Positions 51,246-63,477 of a stretch of 64,000 bases of DNA are shown here, one piece after another; the stretch's first letter is position 1, and every line of letters starts with the position of its first letter. The notes under the pieces are model-generated. The model made no database searches. It saw only the letters and a list, made by a program, of their open reading frames with translations, and had not been told where the DNA came from. The position numbers and the translations under genes are program-made. This stretch comes from Mytilus edulis (lineage: Eukaryota; Mollusca; Bivalvia; Mytilida; Mytilidae), in assembly GCF_963676685.1 (NCBI RefSeq), contig NC_092349.1:35632293-35696292 (forward strand), given 5' to 3'.

Positions 51246-53836
51246 TAAGATTTGGACTCCCTAATGGATGCAAAAAGAATATTTGTTTTTTACCATCTCC
51301 TCATTTTATTATTATTCTCTGTGGAGCTAATGATTTGACAGATTTAGAATTGACAGGGAATGGTTTAATTGAAAATGTAAAAATGGTCTACCCTACGTTA
51401 CCAGGCTTTATTTAAAAAGGTTATTATAATATGGTCTTCAATGCTACAGTGCGATACTGGCATGTTGCACCCTTGGATGCGGGTGCAATAATAGAACAGA
51501 ACAGAAAAAGAGAAATTTAGTGGCCAAAAAATTGGGGTAAAGCTATATTACATGAGAACATTAAGGCGTGAAGTGTCTTTATACAGAACAAATGGAACTA
51601 ATTTGTCACAAACTGGAAATCAGGTTTTCTTGAATAATATACAAGGGTGTGGGGGTTGAGTCTTTCCTACGCACACCATAATCAACTTTTCCTAAGATTC
51701 AATAATGAAAATTTTGTGGAGGTGAGAACCCATGTCAGATTTGGTAGCTGACTTGGGCTCTCATGTGGCGGTCCAGGGAGACTGGTAGTGATTGGGGGAT
51801 TATTTCACTCGGCCCTTGCTCTGGGCCTGACAAGTTCTAAAACTTGCAGGTTTGGAAAATGTGGTTAGTGGTAACGGTGGGGTCTACAGATGGGTGACTC
51901 TGGGACCTCCTCCACCTCATCTTATAGAGGGGAGGCCTACACCTGCCAACAGGTGGGGCACTAATAACTGGAGCATTGGTAATACGAGTGTTTTCCCCGG
52001 TCACTCCCCATGGTAGGTGGTGGTGTAACCGTGTTTAACTACCAGGGGTTTTATGACACTATGTCAACATAGGTCAGCTGATAGCCATTGTGTATAGGTA
52101 ATCGGTAGTCACCCTGGCGCCTCAACAAAATATTATAGAATACTCTGTAGCCAAAGTAATGCCACAAAGTAAAAATGTATATTCTAGTCATGAAAATGTA
52201 AATACAAGTTGGTGTAATAAAATGTATTTTTAATTCAAAGGATTGTTTTTGTATAAGTTGTAAATGAAATACAGAGGATGGAACCTCTACACAAATGAGT
52301 AAAATATACAGAAAGTCTGTACAGTATTTGAATTTTGGTATTTGTGAATTACAATTAACAACACACAAAGAGAGACAACTCTAGTTTAATTTTTAACGTA
52401 TTTTAGAAAATACGTCAACAACTCTTGATCGTTGTTCTTCGTCTCATTGTTATTCGTTCAGTATTGATATAGGGTCTTCTTATATGAGTATTGCAATTAA
52501 TAGAGATTATTAAAATTTTATATTTTCAATAATCTGGTTTAATTCAATCGAATATTTGTGTGGGTGCGTGGGTGTTGCAGTCTGTAGCTCATTGCCATAT
52601 TCGGCATGGCCATAGATGGCGCTCGCAGCTTGAATCAGATTTTTGGAATTTCCGTATCAGCTTGAATTAGAATTTTGGAATTCCCGTATCGGGCACTTGT
52701 TAATTTGCTGTCGACTTGAAAGCAGGTGTTTCACAAATAAGTTAAACTATTTAAAACCCGCCCACCCTCCCTATGAGAATAGTTGCTGCTGTTTTTGTTT
52801 TATATTTTCAGGCACTTGTTTCCTGTATTTGATTGGAATATTATGGTTACCAGTATCCAGGCTGACCTTCATAGTATTGGACCAATACAGGATAATTTCG
52901 AATAAACTTGCGTTTCTATGAATTGGACATTTCAGTTATTCAGCACTTTTTAACATATTATGGACTATTGTGATTTAAGCATCCAGAATTAATTTTAGTT
53001 TTTAGTAATTAACAATTTTAATAATTGGAAAGAAAACAAGACACTTTTTAGAAATTAATCATCTTCTACTATCCTTAGGCGCAGAGTCAATTTTGAATGG
53101 GGGGAGGTCCAGGGAGACTGGTAGTGATTGGGGGATTATTTCACTCGGCCCTTGCTCTGGGCCTGACAAGTTCTAAAACTTGCAGGTTTGGAAAATGTGG
53201 TTAGTGGTAACGGTGGGGTCTACAGATGGGTGACTCTGGGACCTCCTCCACCTCATCTTATAGAGGGGAGGCCTACACCTGCCAACAGGTGGGGCACTAA
53301 TAACTGGAGCATTGGTAATACGAGTGTTTTCCCCGGTCACTCCCCATGGTAGGTGGTGGTGTAACCGTGTTTCACTACCAGGGGTTTTATGACACTATGT
53401 CAACATAGGTCAGCTGATAGCCATTGTGTATAGGTAATCGGTAGTCACCCTGGCGCCTCAACAAAATATTATAGAATACTCTGTAGCCAAAGTAATGCCA
53501 CAAAGTAAAAATGTATATTCTAGTCATGAAAATGTAAATACAAGTTGGTGTAATAAAATGTATTTTTAATTCAAAGGATTGTTTTTGTATAAGTTGTAAA
53601 TGAAATACAGAGGATGGAACCTCTACACAAATGAGTAAAATATACAGAAAGTCTGTACAGTATTTGAATTTTGGTATTTGTGAATTACAATTAACAACAC
53701 ACAAAGAGAGACAACTCTAGTTTAATTTTTAACGTATTTTAGAAAATACGTCAACAACTCTTGATCGTTGTTCTTCGTCTCATTGTTATTCGTTCAGTAT
53801 TGATATAGGGTCTTCTTATATGAGTATTGCAATTAA

Positions 53837-54416
53837 ATATAATGCTATTAGATAGGTCTCGATTATAAAATTGACTACGATGAAGGGCAGGAAATTTAAT
53901 CTGGGACTTACAACTCAAGGATATCCGACAGGGACAGAATTCAACCTTGCAGCAGGCTACCAACATGCCCCGTAAATAATGTGTTCGATGGTTTCTAACG
54001 TATAAAGAGAGTTGTCAAAAAACTAATATCCTCCTTCTTACCGGCCATGTATTACTTATGTATAATAAAAAAAAATGCACAAACAAATTGAATCCAACAT
54101 TTTCTAGTTGGAAGCAGACCAAAGAACTATATTTTAGTTTTGCCATTTGCTAAATAATTCTCAGTTTTTTTTTTATCCAACTCATCATTTGGGTCTTTGC
54201 AACTTTAATGCTTTGAAACTACATTATTGACTGTAACTCTTAAAAGTAACATTGTTGAAACAGAGTTTGATACTCAAAACGTACTACGTAGTCATTATAC
54301 TATGTTCTTTCTGATAAACGGTGTTCTGTTTCTTGTATGGTCTTTTTGAATCCGGATTCAACTCATTCTACATGTTTTATATTTACAAGAATATCAAACC
54401 AATTCAACTCTTAATT
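53837..54416. other. Intergenic; no gene seen
   Basis: AT-rich, no recognised coding or repeat content. It may include the 3' UTR of the minus-strand gene ending at 54417. Confidence 0.5.
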
Positions 54417-54769
54417 TTATATTAGTAAAGCATATTTATAACATACACTAAAGCCTTGATGGAATATGATACATCTGTCTACATTCCAAGATTGTGGGTA
54501 GCTTGTATATAAAATATTTCCCTTGTATTTGGTTTTGAATTCCAAAACTCTGTTAGTACCACGATTCAAGATGTCCATTGTACGTTCCAGTGGGAAACAG
54601 ACTTTTACACAAATTGTTTGCTTTTTGTGAAGACATCTTTCCGGGGTATTATCATCTTTGTTTGTAACCAATGAGGTAGAAACATTCTCTGGTGACACTG
54701 TTTCAAATGTGTCTATCTTCTGATGCAGTGAATGGTTGTTTCTGTTTTCTTGACATTGATGCCCACACG
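54417..54769 (-). CDS. BIR gene, last called exon
   Basis: Acceptor TTTTTTTAG (54778-54770). It enters completing a Ser codon from the previous exon and reads CGHQCQENRNNHSLHQKI, then a Thr/Ser/Asp-rich stretch, to a stop after KYALLI. Alternatively it ends at a donor-like GTAAAA after KKQTIC (about 54609). Function of this tail is unknown. Confidence 0.5.
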
Positions 54770-57700
54770 CTAAAAAAACAATATATTGACCATAACTGTA
54801 TAATGTAAGCAAATGCATATTGGACAATTCTTAGATATAGAAGATGTAATATGAGTTCCAATGAGGCAACTCTCCATCCAAGTCACAATTTATAAAAGTA
54901 AACCATTAAAGGTCAAAGAACAGTCTACAACACCGAGCCTTGGCTGAAACCGAGTACGTTTAGTAACTTTTTTAAGCTTTGAAATAAAACAATTGTTCAC
55001 TAATGTGCATGTTTTATTCGGGTATCAAGTAGTGAGTGAAAGTCAAATTGTTTTGCAAGAAAATGGAAGGATTTATCGATTATTTAGTAATTTAAGATAA
55101 GGCGTTTTTACACTAATCGAAATAGTCAACATAAAAAGATAGAAAGGACAAATCATTTACATTTCAACGTTTTTAGAAAATCAAATATTATAAGATACAA
55201 ACATATTTAAACCCGTTCATGTGAAATAAATGAATCTGTTAACCAATTTAGTACTTACAACAACTATTCAAGTCAGATGAACACTTGTTTACTGCCTAAA
55301 ATAGAAATAAATAAACATTAGAAATGTTTCAGCGAATTTCTACGAATAGCAACTGATAGCGACTAGTTGTGTAAAATATAATTGTGTGAGTTTGTTTTTC
55401 TTGGTTCAGGCATCTAGTTATTTGAAAAACGGTGTATTAAAACTGGTTTTATAGCTAGCTACCACTGTTTCTTGTATTACAACCGCATGAAATTCCATCA
55501 TATTGACAACGAGGTGTGAAACAAAACAAACAGTCATAAATATGGGTACTGCAGTCAACATTATGTTTTTATCTTATTCATCATTCACTATAAAGCAAAT
55601 TAACAAATATGTAAACAGACATTTACCATGGCACAATAACACAATGCAAGGAAGTATAAGGACAGACCCACGTCATATGTAACAACGAAACACAAAACCT
55701 GCAAAAAGGCATATAGACAAAGCAGATTAGCAAAGATGAAAGACAAGAATACAAAAATTACAATAGAGAAATAACACAATGACAGGATGAATACGTAAAA
55801 AGTCACTTCATATGACACAAAGAAATACAAAAACGCAAATAGACAAAGCATATCAATTTACTGAAATGAAAGACAAGAAAACAAACAATCTTCACAAAAC
55901 ACTTGCACAATGCCGAGATGTATCAGTACAGACGTCAATTGGATATCACCAAAACTAGACTAAACAGTAAAATTTATATGATTACATTTCTTTTCAATAT
56001 ATCCTTTGATGCGGATGTAGTTTACCTAAAAAAATTAATAAAATTATGCGCAAAACTCTGACGCTCATCGGAGAGCAAGATCCAGCAATGAGCTATATCT
56101 TTCACAATTGAGCTGCACTAAGCTAATGCACATCAACACTTATTTGTAATGTTTAAAATACCTCAACAACTTCAATAGTTGATTCTTCCATCTTTACCAG
56201 CTGACAATTGGGGTTCATTCGATTATGTTCTTCAAACGGATTGGCACCTAAATTTCGTTTGTACACTCGGGATCCGCACTCGTAGCATTGAACTTGAACA
56301 CCACATTCTGAATAATGAATATATCAATACATGTTAAAAAAAAAAAAAAACGTTCTAAACTATAACCGTTGACCATTAAAATTATTGAAAATTAGACCAA
56401 AACTGACGTTTAAACACAAATAGTGCATACTAAGTAGTCAACACTTTGACAATTTTTAATAGAAGTTCAAAAAAGGATTGTGTTTGTGCTAACACTAATA
56501 TAGCAACTATTATTTTGTAAAATTTGTAAACTTTTGGTCTGATTAAAAAAATAAAATCAGGGCCAATTTTAGCCCTTCGTGAACCACATTCGGTATTGGG
56601 GTATTTAATTTTAACAAATATGATCTAGTTCTGTCACCCAGCATGGCCGACATTTCCAAAATTAGAGCATAGGGGTAAGATTTTGTCTTAAAAGCCACCA
56701 CAGATTCAGAGATATTGTTCATAATGTGTGTAGTCCTTCCTACTATTTATTTTCATCATTACAGCCAGACGACTGCTTATAGAAGTTATTGATTTTAAAT
56801 GACAATGTTACCAATTCAACTATAATCTTGAACCCTTAATGGAAATATAGAAGTTAACATATGAAAAGGCATCATCAAGACAAGATCTATCAAATGCATG
56901 AGCATATGTGACATCTTCAGTTGACTGATTATAATTTTCTTTTTAACTTGCACGATTATTTTCGAAATACGTTTCTGTTATTGCGTGTTATTTTCTTAAC
57001 TAAAATGGAAAGAGAAAATAAACTACATACATTGTATCATTAACGAATAAGTCAATATATTAAAAATCGTTGGTAGACCTCTTTTATAAGATAGTGCAGC
57101 TGAATGACATTGTTTATCAATATTTTGATTGCTGGCTTATGTTTTTTTTTTTTTTTTTAAACGACAACGAAAGATAAAAAATGAGGCAGTTATAATTCTC
57201 CAGACAATATCTGTAATAACGTCTGCCCAGAAAAAAAAGTAGTAAGTTGTCGTATAAGAAATATTGCACAGTTTTTTTATGATTTTGGGGCGAATACTAT
57301 AAAAGCACAGAAAACAAAAAGATAGATCGACAAAAGAGAGATTTTTGGTCATGAAAGTTAATCTAGTCTACCATGTTAGAGATTGTCCATTGTTGTAGAT
57401 GCACATAACCATAAAAAATGGCCGAGGCTGTTAGAAGTCCCTAGTTTTTTTGATGCCACCCTTTTCAGTTTCTTACTGAAAGTGTGTGACCTTAGTTTTG
57501 CCAAAACTATTGCTCACACAAAATATTGAAAGGAATTATACATTTTATCCACTGGTTTTTCTGGTTTTTCTAAAGGTCTTTTTCTTCCTTGTCAGTGTTA
57601 ATGTACGTTTGTGGAAAAGTATAACGATGACAAACTCAAAGGTAAAGGACAAATTGAGTTCAGAAGGATTTGAACGAATTATTTTGAACATTTATAGTAT

Positions 57701-60224
57701 GATATGAATGAACTCAAAATAAGATTGATCTTTTAGTGAATAACACTTTTAACGTGAATGACAGGCAGCTAATTATATCAAACTGTCAGTATAATATTTA
57801 AAGAAATGAAAGTTTTCACACCACAACGTACTGCCCGACCTGCATATGTCTACACTATTTGTTTTGGTTTTAAAGTTTCAATTTGCCCACATGCATATAA
57901 ACTAGGAAAATAAAAAAAAAATCGTCAATTATCTTCATTCCCAATTGAGATGCAAAAGATACCAGTTAGACATTCAAAATCATAAGTAAAAATTAAACTG
58001 AAGATGCCATGCCAACAAAAAAAGATAAACAGACAAACAACAGAACACAAAACACAGGATAAACTGAGGTCATCTCAGGACCTGTGGATGTGAAGGCAGT
58101 TCAGATCCGACATTGAGGCTAATTCGGTGGTCACATTCGTGAAAAGGCGTAATTTGAAATTGTAATTCAGACATAAAGCATATATCCTATAACAATACGT
58201 GAAATATATACCTGTTTGGAAAAATCCTGCATCAGCTAATATCTCAGGTGTTTGTCCCTTGCCCATCCTCCACCCATTGAAGCTGGCCTTACGCGATTGC
58301 CTTGTAAAATACTGCTTTTTTATCTGCATTGAATAACATGTCATTAAGAATTGAAATGGGGAATATGTCAAAAGACAACAACCCGACCAAAGTGACTAAG
58401 GTCACCAATGGGTCTTCGACACTGCGAAGAAATCCCGCACCCAAAGACATCAATTATTTGTTTAACTAGAAACATTCAGAACTTTGAACCATATCATTTA
58501 TCAGTATAAAAAAAATAATGCTCCTTAAATATTCGACTGTAAAGCATCACAGTTCATATAACATTAAAATTACTACAAATCTGTAAGCTATCGTTTTTCA
58601 TAAAAAAATAAAGCGTAAATGTGTTGTTATAAGATAAGTGACTGTCAACGGGGATTTGCAAATAATCTCTTCATTATGAATATTGAAGATTTGAATATGT
58701 GTAGATCGGTGCTCTATAGTCTCTTTGTGGTATTGCAGCGTAAGGTAAATCAATCATTCATTGTAGATATTTGAATCTTAAATCTTGCAAATAATTAATT
58801 GATAATTCATTGCAGCTGTATAATTTAATTTCGTGTAACCATAGGTTGAGCATTTATATTTGTTTATACTATTCTGGGTGATAATTGTAAATAAAAAGGT
58901 GTACATGTTGTTTTGTAACATATTACATACCTCTGCATCAATTAAAAGCTGACTACCTAATTCCAGTGCCATCTGAAAAACATTAATTAATCATCTTTAT
59001 CATTTTGATGACGGTTAAATTAGGGCACAAAATAACCTAAAATATCAACTTTATCATAAAACACCAAAAAATCACTATGGTTCGTAAATGGGTCTGTTTC
59101 AAATTCTTATTTCTGAATAAATCAGTTCTTTTCATAAATGTTTGTAATATTCTCCAAAGTAAGCCCATTTGGAACATTTTGTAAAAATATGTTGATTTTG
59201 TGCAATTGTTAGACATAAAAGCTTTTAAACACCTTGGTCGCAGCGTACGATCCAAAATGTTTTTTTAACCAAAAGATTCTAATTCATCAATATAAAATTG
59301 TGTGAATAGTAGATGGCGGCCAAGGTTAAATATGCCAAAAACCAATACAATTATGGAAAAAAAAATTGACTTAAAATACAACAAATGTTTATTTACGGGG
59401 GTCATAGCTTCATAAATTTTAAAGGAAGGTGCCAAAAAATATATTTTTGTCTTAATAGTATTATCACAAATATGAAACATAAGTTCGCCCGGTTTAAAAA
59501 AAGACATCAACAATTTAGGGCCAATTTGAACCCTTCGTGAACCTTCGCCTTTGTTTATGTTATATACATTAGAATATATTATCAGTTGATTTCTAACACT
59601 GTCACTTAATTGATATCAAACTACACCAGAGGAAAGGAAGTCAGCAACTTTGCACTAACTTATAATCTGAAGAACTAGAATACGAGAAAAAAAATAAAGC
59701 ATACAAGACCAAAAAAAAATATGATCCATTCACTATTCAGACAGAGAGCAGTGAAAGATACAAACGAGACTTGACAGAAGGCAATGCATTGAGCAGCAAT
59801 GATCCCTCTAAAACAAGGATGACAGAAATAGCAACTCTCACTCAACTTGTCGCACAAGGTGTCTTACTCATTGATAGTACACTACTGTGAAAAACGTACA
59901 AATATTGTAGAACTCGATGACAATCAACGGGTTTTGTTTACTCAAAGTTAAAATTTAAGATATACAAATAAAGCTCTTCATTATAAAGTTCCCTATATTT
60001 ACTAAATGTGGTAATGTAACCTCATTGTAAATTCGGAAAAAATATTTTTGGAAATATTCTGATAATGATAATTTTTATCACTAAAATTTAAATAAGTATA
60101 ATATAAAAATGTACAATCAAGTGTACAACATGGGCAGCACCTGATATACAATGTACCACATTTGGATAGACAGTCAAGTGGAAGCTCAACTATCTTGTCA
60201 ACGATAACACTGGAAAACCAGAGG

Positions 60225-60321
<97 letters not shown>

Positions 60322-62599
60322 GCTCATGAATCTTAAATTCATACAAGCTTTGAAACTTGCTTTATTATTTTTCAAGTTTTTTTTAAATCTAATGTTTGAT
60401 TTAGACATGTTAGACATCAAAAATTGCTATCAAATTCAGTGGTTAACCAGCAAGCAAAGCACTCTCCTTGACATGATTTTTACCGAAAAGCGGTATAATG
60501 TGAGACCTTACGATCAAAAGCAGTAGCGACAGGGGCTAACAAATTCACATAAAATCAGGTACAAAAACCGGTTACAAGTTCCGGTTAAGAAGTTACCACT
60601 CCACTATTTGGAAGCCTTGTGTTCAATATATTGATAGATTAATTTTGAAATCTCAAAACAGATGAAATGAGTACTTGTATGTGATTAAAACACATCCAAA
60701 GTTAATATACAATAACAGTACTTACTTTTTCCTTTATCAAAAGAAATCGATTTTGAAATAAGATATAAAACGACAATTCAAATATATGTTAAAGAACTTT
60801 CATCATGTTCCTGTTAAAAATATATACATGTATCTATAAAATATATTTTGTGCAGGGTATGAATAAGATATTGTCAAATATTAAACAGACAAGCCGTTAC
60901 ATACCTCTGATTTCTCAAACGGTTGGCTCGCCATATGTTTATGATGCTGAAAAAAAATTATCGACATCAATATTACAATACTTTGCTATAATTTTAGAAT
61001 ATGAACAAGAAATTTCATATGAAGAATATTTGAGTAATCATTTTGTGAAATCAACCAAACAGGATAGATCAAACTCGAGATTCGTGAACATCGATAGATA
61101 TTCAATAACAGAAATAATCTTAATTTAAAAAAAATATTATATCATTAGTGTTTGCTTTTGATATTTTATCCAAACAGGGGATATAGTCACATGTAACACA
61201 ATTATATCTAGTCGTTATCGTCATAGTCAAGTGACTGAAAATGAACCCAAATGAAGTTATTGCTTGTTGACTTTAATAAATTATTAGGACACATGCACTG
61301 ATAATGGTTTAACGAACAGCATGTATAATTACCTACAATTATAAATGTTTATCATATACTTAGCACTGATATGATAGCTTTTGTATATGATGTGTAATGA
61401 GCGAAAGTTCACAAGCCATAATTTCCCACCAGGGCTAATAACCCATATCATGGGCATCTCGTGCACAAAACCCATAATAGTGCCTCTCGTGCAAGTTACT
61501 TCCGGTATTTCCGGTATCGGTTGTTTACTTTTCCATTGTGACGTCAGATATTTTTATTACGACGTCAAAATTTACGGGAACTTTTGTGGAGATATGCTAA
61601 CATTCCCATGAAAATTTTTAAATTGTTTGTACGTACATTGAACGACAAATTAATGTGACGTATAAAATTTTCTGACGTCAGACACTCAAATCAATAAATG
61701 TGTTCGTAGATAGTAGATGTTTTTGTGTTCTGTTAAATTGTTCCTTTTAAAATTGTTAAACGATGATGACTGATGTACCCATATTTTGACTATTATATTT
61801 ATTGTGTCTGTTTATTTAACGCATCAATGTAAAAATATCGGAAATTGATGAGACTGTCATTAAAGTGAGAGGGTTAGCGCTATAGAACCAGGTTTAATCC
61901 ACCATTTTCTACATTTGAAAATGCCTGTACCAAGTCAGGAATATGACAGTTTTTGTTCATTCGTTTTTGATGCGTTTTGTTATTTGATTTTGCCATGTGA
62001 TTATGGACTTTCCAAATTGATCTTCCTCTAAGTTCAGTATTTTTGTGATTTTACTTTTTAGTACTTGCTAACAAATGTTATTGACAATTATGAATCCTTT
62101 TAAAGGACAACACACATGGAGTAATAATGATCATAAAACTCTTCCAAATTTTCAATGTTTCAAAATGCCTCTATAGGAAATAGTAATGTTCATAAATAAA
62201 TATGGAGGTAGTGATGTTATTGTTGGGCAATTATAGTGTATTTGTTGGATTCACAATTTAACTTCTTTATAAACTTTTTTATTGTTTTAGTTATTGCATT
62301 TGTTTATTTGCCTTACATAAAAACTTTTGTCGGAAGTATATGATAAAGCGATCAATACATGGCCTTTTCCATATCGGCCTGGGTATCATCCCTCGACCCA
62401 TATCAGCACCTCGACTCCGTCTCGGGCTGATATGGGGGTCTCGGGATGATACCCAGGCCGATATGGAAAAGGCCATGTATTAATCTCTATCTAATACAAA
62501 AAAACTACGACGAATTTTATGAGTTTATGATTTGAAAAATGAAGGAAAACACCAATTGATATATCATACACATACCTGATTTTTCTTTCGCACTTTTTT
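54417..62599 (-). CDS. BIR-domain (IAP-family) gene, at least seven exons
   Basis: Minus-strand gene reconstructed from splice sites with compatible phases: 62599-62576, 60946-60905, 58972-58931, 58323-58212, 56307-56162, 55295-55259 and 54769-54417. The joined protein has a basic, helical N-terminal part, then one BIR domain split by a phase-1 intron (RKASFNGW...LADAGFFQT in one exon, then CGVQVQCYECG...PFEEHNRMNPNCQLVK in the next). A cysteine-containing tail without recognisable RING or CARD follows. BIR domains bind caspases or other partners in IAP proteins, which are expanded in bivalves. The first exon is not certain; a candidate upstream exon lies at 63553-63739 but its phase does not fit simply. 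Introns hold Penelope tails, AT microsatellite and other repeats. No lesions were seen in the called exons. Confidence 0.7.
55259..55295 (-). CDS. BIR gene, 37-nt microexon
   Basis: Acceptor CTATTTTAG and donor GTAAGT. Phase 0 in, phase 1 out; encodes AVNKCSSDLNSC. Phases match both neighbours. Confidence 0.6.
55440..56030 (-). mobile_element. Penelope-like element tail in BIR gene intron
   Basis: GGTTTTATAGCTAGCTACCA near 55446, CAGTCAACATTATG near 55551, then units with GGCATATAGACAAAGC- and CACGTCATATG-type motifs. Diverged; same orientation as 13925-14985. Confidence 0.55.
56162..56307 (-). CDS. BIR gene, exon with zinc-binding half of BIR
   Basis: Acceptor TTATTCAG, donor GTATTT. Encodes VQCYECG...NPFEEHNRMNPNCQLVK with exact C-x2-C-x16-H-x6-C spacing of the BIR zinc site, then a tail ending EESTIEVVE. 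Enters in phase 1, completing Glu after FFQT. Confidence 0.85.
57960..58110. repeat. Dispersed mussel-type repeat in intron
   Basis: Contains GATAAACAGACAAACAACAG and GAGGTCATCTCAGGACCTGT, related to 22685-22940. Confidence 0.5.
58212..58323 (-). CDS. BIR gene, exon with N-terminal half of BIR
   Basis: Acceptor TATTCAATGCAG, donor GTATAT. Encodes IKKQYFTRQSRKASFNGW, then GQTPEILADAGFFQT. RxxSFxxW and LAxAGFFxT are BIR hallmarks. Spacing from T to the first zinc Cys across the splice (seven residues) equals the canonical spacing. Confidence 0.85.
58345..58455. repeat. Short copy of the 15738 repeat
   Basis: GGGGAATATGTCAAAAGACA, GGTCACCAATGGGTCTTC and CCCGCACCC follow the order seen at 15738-15850. 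Confidence 0.6.
58931..58972 (-). CDS. BIR gene, 42-nt microexon
   Basis: Acceptor TGTTTTTCAG, donor GTATGT; phase 0 both sides. Encodes MALELGSQLLIDAE. Same length and same GAG-GTATGT junction as 60905-60946. Confidence 0.6.
60227..60317. repeat. (AT)n microsatellite
   Basis: About 90 bp of uninterrupted AT. Tyr-Ile frames on the minus strand are artefacts of it. Confidence 0.98.
60905..60946 (-). CDS. BIR gene, second 42-nt microexon
   Basis: Acceptor TTTTTTTTCAG, donor GTATGT; phase 0. Encodes HHKHMASQPFEKSE. Supported by splice sites and phase only. Confidence 0.5.
61620..62065 (+). mobile_element. Penelope-like element tail
   Basis: TACATTGAACGACAAATTAA, then TGACGTCAGACACTC, GACTGATGTACCC near 61771, a block ending AGAACCAGGTTTAATCCACC near 61886, and TGCCTGTACCAAGTCAGGAA near 61923; same order as 6420-6870. 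Confidence 0.7.
62354..62481. repeat. Foldback palindrome with 39-bp perfect arms
   Basis: Arms 62354-62392 and 62443-62481 are exact reverse complements. Inside them CCCATATCAGC (62397-62407) pairs with GCTGATATGGG (62426-62436). GC content is well above its surroundings. Probably a foldback/MITE-like element; it lies in a BIR gene intron. Confidence 0.9.
62576..62599 (-). CDS. BIR gene, 24-nt microexon (upstream-most called)
   Basis: Acceptor GATTTTTTTAG, donor GTATGT; in phase 0 it encodes KKVRKKNQ. Very short, so support is limited to splice sites. Confidence 0.4.
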
Positions 62600-62711
62600 C
62601 TAAAAAAATCAACAAAACAAATAAAGAAATTAATTTAAAAACAGTGCACATTCATTTCTTTACAGAAATAAGGCCTTTAGTTTTCTCGTTTGAAAAGTTT
62701 AACATTGTCAT

Positions 62712-63215
62712 ATCGGGGCCTTTTTATTTATAGCTGACTTTGCTGTATGGGCTTTGCTCATTGTTTAAGGCCGTACGGTGACCTATAGTTTTTAATGTCT
62801 GTGTCATTTTGGTCTCGTGTGGACAGTTGTATTATTGGCAATCATACCACATCTTTTTTTATATGCAAAATGTTGATATCAAAGCAAAACAATAAGAAGA
62901 AAAAAATGTAATTCCTGTGAAGTTATTTTGCGGACTACTTCATGATTTGTATGGTTTGTTCTTCTGTTGTGCCGTTACACCACTGAGTCAGGTTGGGGAG
63001 TGTTGAGCTCTTCGAAATACGTTTTGTTATCAATTCGCCCTATATTTTTTTTAAGTGTCTTCTGTCGGGGCATTTTATGGCTGACTATACGATATGAGAT
63101 TTGTTCTCTTTTTCAAGGGCATAGGGTTGTCATTACCTGCTTAGTGCCACTTCATTTAATCGTCAGTGTATATTTGATACATTTGCAATCATACCACATA
63201 TCCTCACCTTATATT
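62712..63215. repeat. Two copies of mussel-type dispersed repeat
   Basis: Copies at 62712-62868 and 63064-63205 share CGGGGCCTTTTTATTTATAG-like starts, AAGGCCGTACGGTGACC (62768) and GGCAATCATACCACATCT. A related copy lies at 18825-18970. Confidence 0.65.
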
Positions 63216-63477
63216 TATCGTCACTTTCTTTTTTTTTAAGTCAATATATAATGTTTTTAATTCAAAACAAAATTGTTCGCAATAACACTGGTTCTCAATA
63301 ACACTGGTTCGCAATGACATATGTATTATTTTTGTATTGTCGTTCGCAATGGCAGTACACACATTGAAGACTCAGCAATGTTTAAAGCAACAATAGCAAT
63401 CTACATGATTAAGTAAAGGTATTTATTGTATAATGTTGAGCAAATGAAAATATATATAATGAACCTATATTACTTAC

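Larger units (their letters stand above)
49515..53836 (+). mobile_element. Ngaro/PAT-like retroelement remnant with split direct repeats
   Basis: Two sequence blocks are each present twice. Block A (258 bp) is at 49515-49772 and 52499-52756; block B (731 bp) is at 51770-52500 and 53106-53836. I see one mismatch in each pair. The order A1 - ORF - B1 - A2 - B2 is the split-direct-repeat layout of Ngaro/PAT-type DIRS-order retrotransposons. A gag-like ORF directly after A1 supports this. RT, RNase H and tyrosine recombinase ORFs are absent: the interior after the gag contains only about 1.2 kb, part of it a Ty3/gypsy fragment. One misfit is that A2 and B2 are separated by about 350 bp (52757-53105). 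The alternative is two tandem elements sharing termini, one with a shortened interior. Confidence 0.5.

Noticed and set aside
52051..53704. Two identical 105-codon minus-strand frames
   Set aside because: They lie in block B and its duplicate, so identity reflects the repeat; composition is hydrophobic and AT-driven with no recognised domain.
59675..59857. Cys-rich minus-strand frame
   Set aside because: No splice support in the BIR gene phase, low-complexity C-terminus, no recognised motif.
60002..60420. Tyr-Ile repeat proteins on the minus strand
   Set aside because: Translation of an (AT)n microsatellite.
60805..61128. 107-codon plus-strand frame with an acceptor-like start
   Set aside because: It overlaps antisense a better supported 42-nt exon of the minus-strand gene; the rest is AT-rich without a domain.
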